32,469 bases of DNA from Lachnospiraceae bacterium. Lineage in GTDB: Bacteria > Bacillota > Clostridia > Lachnospirales > Lachnospiraceae. The DNA lies in the NCBI GenBank assembly GCA_017618195.1, contig JAFZUW010000014.1, positions 1 to 32,469 of the forward strand, read 5' to 3'. A program made the translations under genes and the position numbers. Below are positions 28,501-32,469 of this stretch, piece after piece. How positions within the stretch are numbered: position 1 is the stretch's first letter; each line of letters starts with the position of its first letter. The notes beneath the pieces were generated by a model. The model ran no database searches and had not been told where the DNA came from. It worked only from the letters and a program-made list of their open reading frames with translations.

Positions 28501-29727
28501 TTATCGGGTCCCTTGCTTTTCGGGCAGCTTCTGGTCGATCAGCATGCGGACCCGATTGTAGTAATTGAGTTTGGAACCGCTCGAGTCGGTCTCGGTGACG
28601 ATGATCGCGGAGTTCGGATACTCCCGACGGATCCGCGGGTAAACGCCGCGGCCCGCGCACACATTTGCCATACAGCCGAACGGCGCGATGCAGAGTACCT
28701 TGCGGATGCCTCCGCGGATAAATCCGATCGTTTCCGTCCCTAAAAGCCAGCCGTCGCCGATGGTCAGATTGCGGGAGATGAGCGGGCGCGAATAACGGTC
28801 GATCGTGTCATAGCGGTTCATACAGTGGAAGCCGTTTTTACGGATCGTGCGGATCATGGCGTCCTGTACGTGCTCCATGAGCTTCTTCGCGGCCTCAAAC
28901 GCAAGCCGCTCCGGATTGTGCTTCTGCGGTTTGTGGGAATCGATGTAATAAAGGCCGTACCACGACGCGCCGTTGACAACCGCTTCGCAGTTGTTCTCCT
29001 CAAGGAAGGGGATAATATTCCAGTTCCCGAGCGCGCAGTATTTGACATAGAACTCCGCAACGACGGCAATCTTCTGGCGCTTTTCTTTCTTACGCGGGAT
29101 TTCGCGGAACGACTGCGCGATCAGCTCGAAATTCCGCTTCATCTTCCGAAGCGTTAGGTTGCGGCCGAGCCGGATATCTTTCGAAAGGCGTTTCATCCAG
29201 AGTCGGTACAGAGCATCGGTATCGCCTTTGTTGACTTCATACGGACGCGTCTGGTTTGCGAGAATCATCAGAATGTCCCCGTAGAACAGACCGAACAGCC
29301 CGCGGATCGCCATCGAAGGGCCGATCTTCAGGTTGACTTCACCGTCGACGTGCCGCACGTTGATGGTCATGATCCTTACGTCCGGAAAATGCGACCGCAT
29401 AAGCGAGTACCGCATCAGCCCGAGATAGCACGCGCCGCGGCACGCATCACCCGCGGTCGGCATCAGTATGAACGTCTTCTTCGGATCGTAGCGGCCGGAT
29501 TTCAGCGCCCGCACGACCTGACCGGTCATCAGTACGAACGGGTAGCAGATATCGTGATTGACGTATTTGAGTCCTTCCTCGCGCACGGCAAATTCATCGC
29601 TGTCCGTAAGCGGAACCACGCGGTAGCCCTTCGACCAGAACATGAACCTTATCAGCGGAAAATGGTCATCTAACGTGGCGGGAAGAAGGATGGTATGTTC
29701 TTCTTTATTGGTCCTTATCTTGTACAT
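28501..29727 (-). CDS. CoA-dehydratase/activase-type iron-sulfur protein (DUF2229/HgdB-like)
   Basis: A 408-residue cytoplasmic protein related to the C-terminal half of large 2-hydroxyacyl-CoA dehydratase activases. The N-terminal domain shows HTILLPATLDDHFPLIRFMF, NHDICYPF (C61) and PTAGDACRGACYLG (C96, C100). The end carries IAPFGCMANVCAGRGVYPRI and TETDSSGSK, which match HgdB-like subunits. Such proteins bind a [4Fe-4S] cluster. No ATP-binding activase domain, dehydratase partner or CoA-transferase gene is nearby, so the reaction is unknown. GGGGGTG selects ATG at 29727; longer in-frame starts lack a ribosome site. It converges on the alpha-galactosidase gene with only eight bases between stops. 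Confidence 0.78.
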   Translation of the reverse strand: MYKIRTNKEEHTILLPATLDDHFPLIRFMFWSKGYRVVPLTDSDEFAVREEGLKYVNHDICYPFVLMTGQVVRALKSGRYDPKKTFILMPTAGDACRGACYLGLMRYSLMRSHFPDVRIMTINVRHVDGEVNLKIGPSMAIRGLFGLFYGDILMILANQTRPYEVNKGDTDALYRLWMKRLSKDIRLGRNLTLRKMKRNFELIAQSFREIPRKKEKRQKIAVVAEFYVKYCALGNWNIIPFLEENNCEAVVNGASWYGLYYIDSHKPQKHNPERLAFEAAKKLMEHVQDAMIRTIRKNGFHCMNRYDTIDRYSRPLISRNLTIGDGWLLGTETIGFIRGGIRKVLCIAPFGCMANVCAGRGVYPRIRREYPNSAIIVTETDSSGSKLNYYNRVRMLIDQKLPEKQGTR

Positions 29728-29764
29728 GCGTCGCACCCCCATAATGCAGAACTGACATCTTAAA

Positions 29765-29783
29765 GAAGCCCGTAAGGGCCTTC
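29765..29783 (-). other. Leader hairpin upstream of the CoA-dehydratase-type gene
   Basis: On the - strand GAAGGCCC and GGGCTTC pair around TTAC with one bulged G, followed by TTTAA. It sits between the promoter and the start codon and could be an attenuator, but the T-tract is short. Confidence 0.35.
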
Positions 29784-29796
29784 GGATCATACCTGT

Positions 29797-29825
29797 AAAG
29801 TACCATAATCGGGAAAATGTGTCAA
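29797..29825 (-). promoter_or_regulatory. Promoter of the CoA-dehydratase-type gene
   Basis: On the - strand TTGACA (29825-29820) and TACTTT (29802-29797) are 17 bases apart, about 70 bases before the start codon. Confidence 0.7.
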
Positions 29826-29911
29826 CCGAGCAGGGGCTGCTGACCGGCCCCGGTACGTTACAGCCGCGGGACTCGGATTGCAAATCATGCCGTGCCCGAT
29901 TGCCGTTTCGC

Positions 29912-29990
29912 TTGTGCACATTTGCCCTCATATGGTATAATCTTAAAAACTTTTCAGTGCGTAAACGAACCGCCCCGGCGCCCGGGCGCC
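29912..29990 (+). promoter_or_regulatory. Promoter and GC-rich palindromic leader of the alpha/beta hydrolase gene
   Basis: TTGTGC (29912-29917) and TATAAT (29936-29941) are 18 bases apart. The transcribed leader contains the perfect palindrome GGCGCCCGGGCGCC (29977-29990), about 35 bases before the start codon. Confidence 0.65.
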
Positions 29991-30024
29991 CGCGGAAGGA
30001 AGAGGGTTTCGGAAAGGAGACACA

Positions 30025-30855
30025 ATGGGGTACATTTCAACGGAGGACGGATTAAAACTATATTATGAGGAGTACGGCTCGGGAGACGAAGTGATCCTCT
30101 CGGCTCAGGTCGGGTTCTACCCGAAGGGGATGCAGCAGGAACTCGCAAGGCGCGGCTATCACGTATACTGCCTGACGCTCCGCGGATTTGCCCCTTCGTC
30201 GTTTGTGAGTGAAGACTACGGCGATGCCTGGTACGATAAGTTCGCGGACGACGTCGTATGCCTCGCGGACGCGATCGGAGCGGGCCGGTTCAGCTACATG
30301 GGAGCCTCGCACGGCGCAGGAGTCGGCTGGCACCTGATGCTTAGGCATCCCGAACGGGTGAAGGCATTCATCGCGGTCGTACCCGGACCGCACAGTCTTG
30401 CGGCGGGCGTCATGTCCTACCGGCAAATGCTCCTGCAGGGCATCATTTCCTCCCCGCCGCCGTTCGATCCGCCGATCGATTCGGACGAAGCGCGAAAGAA
30501 GCGCCGTAAGGAACGGGAGGAATGGCTGTCAAAGCTTCCCGAAGCGGATCCGAGAGAGAAGAAGGTCGACTACGGACGTCCTTTGATGCGGCTTGGGTCC
30601 GAGGAGAATCTCTGCGAGGCGCTCAGATCCGTAAAAACGCCGACATTGATCCTCGGCGGAGCGGAAGATCCGATCAGCACGCCCGAACTTATGATGCGCA
30701 CCGCGAAGTGCCTGCCGCACTGCAAGCTTGTCATGTACTCAAACTGCGGCCACAATATCGATACGGACTTAACCGAAGAACTCTCGGACGAAGCTGAGAG
30801 TTTCCTGAAAAAAGCCGCACAAGACGGCCGCTGGTACGCTCCGGTGGAAGATTGA
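30025..30855 (+). CDS. Alpha/beta hydrolase
   Basis: A 276-residue single-domain alpha/beta hydrolase. The N-terminal GLKLYYEEYGSG start, LTLRGFAPSS turn, nucleophile elbow MGASHGAG (S95 in GxSxG), an acidic residue in LGGAEDPIS (about 220) and histidine in NCGHNID (about 244) form a complete triad. The cap between about 125 and 195 is rich in charged residues (SDEARKKRRKEREE). The family includes esterases, peptidases and haloperoxidase-like proteins; substrate is unknown. It has an AAGGAGA ribosome site, its own promoter and a terminator, so it is a single-gene unit. Confidence 0.88.
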   Translation: MGYISTEDGLKLYYEEYGSGDEVILSAQVGFYPKGMQQELARRGYHVYCLTLRGFAPSSFVSEDYGDAWYDKFADDVVCLADAIGAGRFSYMGASHGAGVGWHLMLRHPERVKAFIAVVPGPHSLAAGVMSYRQMLLQGIISSPPPFDPPIDSDEARKKRRKEREEWLSKLPEADPREKKVDYGRPLMRLGSEENLCEALRSVKTPTLILGGAEDPISTPELMMRTAKCLPHCKLVMYSNCGHNIDTDLTEELSDEAESFLKKAAQDGRWYAPVED

Positions 30856-30904
30856 TCATCCGGGCGCTTGGGAGAAAACGGCATATGTCCGCCTGAAAGA
30901 ATAC

Positions 30905-30944
30905 GAAAATGCCCGGTTCGGAGCCGTCCGATTCGGGCATTTTC
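30905..30944 (+). terminator. Terminator after the alpha/beta hydrolase
   Basis: GAAAATGCCCG (30905-30915) pairs with CGGGCATTTTC (30934-30944). The T-tract is part of the stem, as in many symmetric A/T-flanked terminators that work in both directions. Confidence 0.8.
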
Positions 30945-31005
30945 CCATATAAAGCGTAAGATTTTAACCGAATTTCGTGCGGACTGTGAAAATCGGAAAA
31001 GGTTA

Positions 31006-31034
31006 TTTACAAATCACGGCAAATCTTATATAAT
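31006..31034 (+). promoter_or_regulatory. nifJ: Promoter of nifJ
   Basis: TTTACA (31006-31011) and TATAAT (31029-31034) are 17 bases apart and about 70 bases before the start codon. The region around it is AT-rich, consistent with a strong promoter. Confidence 0.8.
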
Positions 31035-31105
31035 TCTAATGTTAATGACCGAACTTTCCGAAAGTGGGAGAGCTTGGCTTATATAAATTAAGGAGGACGC
31101 TTCAC

Positions 31106-32469
31106 ATGGCTAGAGAAAAACAGTCAATGGATGGTAATACCGCTGCGGCTCACGTTGCGTATGCATTTACCGAAGTAGCAGGTATCTATCCGATTACCCC
31201 TTCCAGCCCGATGGCCGACTATGTTGACCAGTGGTCCGCGGAAGGCCGTAAGAACATCTTCGGCAACACCGTTAAAGTTGTCGAGATGCAGTCTGAAGCA
31301 GGTGCAGCAGGTACCGTTCACGGTTCCCTTGCAGCAGGTGCTATCACAACCACATTTACCGCATCCCAGGGTCTTCTTCTGATGATCCCCAATATGTACA
31401 AGATCGCAGCAGAGCAGCTGCCCTGCGTATTCGATGTATCCGCTCGTTGCGTAGCAACGCAGTCCCTGAACATTTTCGGTGACCACAGCGACGTTTATGC
31501 ATGCCGTCAGACCGGTTTTGCAATGCTTGCTGAGTCCAACCCTCAGGAAGTTATGGATCTGTCTCCGGTTGCTCACCTTGCAGCAATCGAGGGTAAGGTT
31601 CCTTTCCTGAACTTCTTCGACGGTTTCCGTACTTCTCACGAGATCCAGAAGATCGAGAAGTGGGATTACGAAGATCTCAAGGAAATGACCAACATGGATG
31701 CCGTTAAGTACTTCCGTGAGCACGCTCTGAATCCTGAGCATCCCGCAATGCGTGGTTCTCACGAGAACGACGACGTATTCTTCCAGCATCGTGAAGCATG
31801 TAACTCCGTATACGACGCCCTTCCGGCAGTTGTTGAGAAGTACATGAAGAAGGTTAACGACAAGCTCGGAACCGACTATGATCTGTTCAACTACTACGGC
31901 GCAAAGGATGCCGATCGCGTAATCATCGCCATGGGTTCCGTTTGTGACGTTGCAGAAGAAGTTATCGATTACCTTACCGCAGCAGGAGAGAAGGTCGGCC
32001 TTATCAAGGTTCGCCTGTATCGTCCTTGGGTTTCCTCCGCACTGCTTAAGGTTCTCCCGAAGACCGCTAAGAAGGTTGCCGTTCTTGACAGAACGAAGGA
32101 GCCCGGTTCTCTCGGTGAGCCTCTCTACCTCGACGTAGCTACCACGCTTCGTGAGGCGGGACTTGACAGCATTATCCTTTCCGGCGGCCGTTACGGTCTC
32201 GGTTCCAAGGATACCGCTCCGTCCTCCATCTTCGCTATCTACACCGAGCTCGCTAAGGACGCTCCGAAGAGCCGTTTCACGATCGGTATCGTAGATGACG
32301 TTACCAACCTTTCCCTTCCGGAAGTTAAGCCCGCTCCGATTACCTCTGCAAAGGGTACCGTAGAGTGCAAGTTCTGGGGTCTCGGCGGTGACGGTACCGT
32401 TGGTGCGAACAAGAACTCCACCAAGATCATCGGTGACCATACCGACAAGTACATCCAGGCATATTTCCA
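31106..32469 (+). CDS. nifJ: Pyruvate:ferredoxin (flavodoxin) oxidoreductase, N-terminal part
   Basis: The first 454 residues of PFOR, open to the right edge. The start MAREKQSMDGNTAAAHVAYA, then YPITPSSPMADYVDQW, VEMQSEAGAAG, ASQGLLLMIPNMYKI and DVSARCVATQSLNIFGDHSD, are the conserved pyrimidine and pyruvate-binding parts of domain I. LDRTKEPGSLGEPL and LGSKDTAPSSI follow in domain II-III. The enzyme oxidises pyruvate to acetyl-CoA and CO2 with thiamin diphosphate and Fe-S clusters, reducing ferredoxin. The AGGAGG site is nine bases before ATG 31106. Codon choice (GCA, GGT, GTT, CGT) differs from the CGG/GGA/CCG-rich neighbours and suggests very high expression. Confidence 0.97.
   Translation, partial: MAREKQSMDGNTAAAHVAYAFTEVAGIYPITPSSPMADYVDQWSAEGRKNIFGNTVKVVEMQSEAGAAGTVHGSLAAGAITTTFTASQGLLLMIPNMYKIAAEQLPCVFDVSARCVATQSLNIFGDHSDVYACRQTGFAMLAESNPQEVMDLSPVAHLAAIEGKVPFLNFFDGFRTSHEIQKIEKWDYEDLKEMTNMDAVKYFREHALNPEHPAMRGSHENDDVFFQHREACNSVYDALPAVVEKYMKKVNDKLGTDYDLFNYYGAKDADRVIIAMGSVCDVAEEVIDYLTAAGEKVGLIKVRLYRPWVSSALLKVLPKTAKKVAVLDRTKEPGSLGEPLYLDVATTLREAGLDSIILSGGRYGLGSKDTAPSSIFAIYTELAKDAPKSRFTIGIVDDVTNLSLPEVKPAPITSAKGTVECKFWGLGGDGTVGANKNSTKIIGDHTDKYIQAYF

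Noticed and set aside
31124-32440. 438-residue open frame on the - strand opposite nifJ
   Set aside because: The + strand encodes unmistakable PFOR; the antisense frame is open only because of nifJ's biased codon usage. No ribosome site or family motif is present.

Overview
The window looks like chromosome of an anaerobic Gram-positive Clostridia member, most likely Lachnospiraceae. This rests on moderate GC with strong AGGAGG-type ribosome sites, a pyruvate:ferredoxin oxidoreductase, a fermentative D-lactate dehydrogenase, an ECF vitamin transporter S component next to a MocR regulator, a CoA-dehydratase/activase-type iron-sulfur protein and an intracellular GH36 alpha-galactosidase. No phage, transposase, integrase or CRISPR array is visible.

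Region 1 (about 1-15.3 kb) is the striking part. About 20 genes lie head to tail on the + strand, many only a few bases apart or overlapping, with no convincing terminator and only one weak internal promoter candidate. Nearly all are stand-alone small-molecule-modifying or housekeeping enzymes: an APH(3')-like phosphotransferase, an Eis-like acetyltransferase, an AadA-like nucleotidyltransferase, a chloramphenicol-phosphotransferase-like kinase, an isochorismatase-family hydrolase, a peptidase E homolog, several more GNAT acetyltransferases, two Nudix proteins (one fused to a GNAT), three SAM methyltransferases, a HAD phosphatase, a YjbR/MmcQ protein and a tocopherol-cyclase-like protein. One lipoprotein gene interrupts the pattern. 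Several junctions carry short hairpins or duplicated 3' gene ends, which look like scars of gene acquisition or rearrangement. It resembles a chromosomal store of drug- and metabolite-modifying enzymes; the actual substrates cannot be read from sequence.

Region 2 (15.3-17.6 kb) is a likely three-gene operon: an XRE regulator, a small membrane-anchored protein whose cytoplasmic domain resembles the regulator's own C-terminal domain, and D-lactate dehydrogenase. It ends at a bidirectional terminator shared with a convergent tRNA-Leu(UAG).

Region 3 (17.7-20.3 kb) holds an ECF S component (- strand) divergent from a MocR-type regulator that lacks both the PLP-binding lysine and the usual C-terminal end. 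The regulator overlaps a metallo-beta-lactamase-fold hydrolase. Context suggests vitamin B6-type regulation, but the regulator is degenerate.

Region 4 (20.3-22.8 kb) is a metal efflux unit: a strong promoter with an ArsR/SmtB-type operator, a free-standing HMA metallochaperone and a Zn/Cd-type P1B ATPase. No regulator gene lies beside it.

Region 5 (22.8-32.5 kb) has mostly single-gene units with their own promoters and terminators: a patatin-like phospholipase, a two-domain alpha/beta hydrolase, a membrane protein/XRE pair, GH36 alpha-galactosidase, a convergent CoA-dehydratase-type protein, a second alpha/beta hydrolase, and the start of nifJ, which runs off the window.
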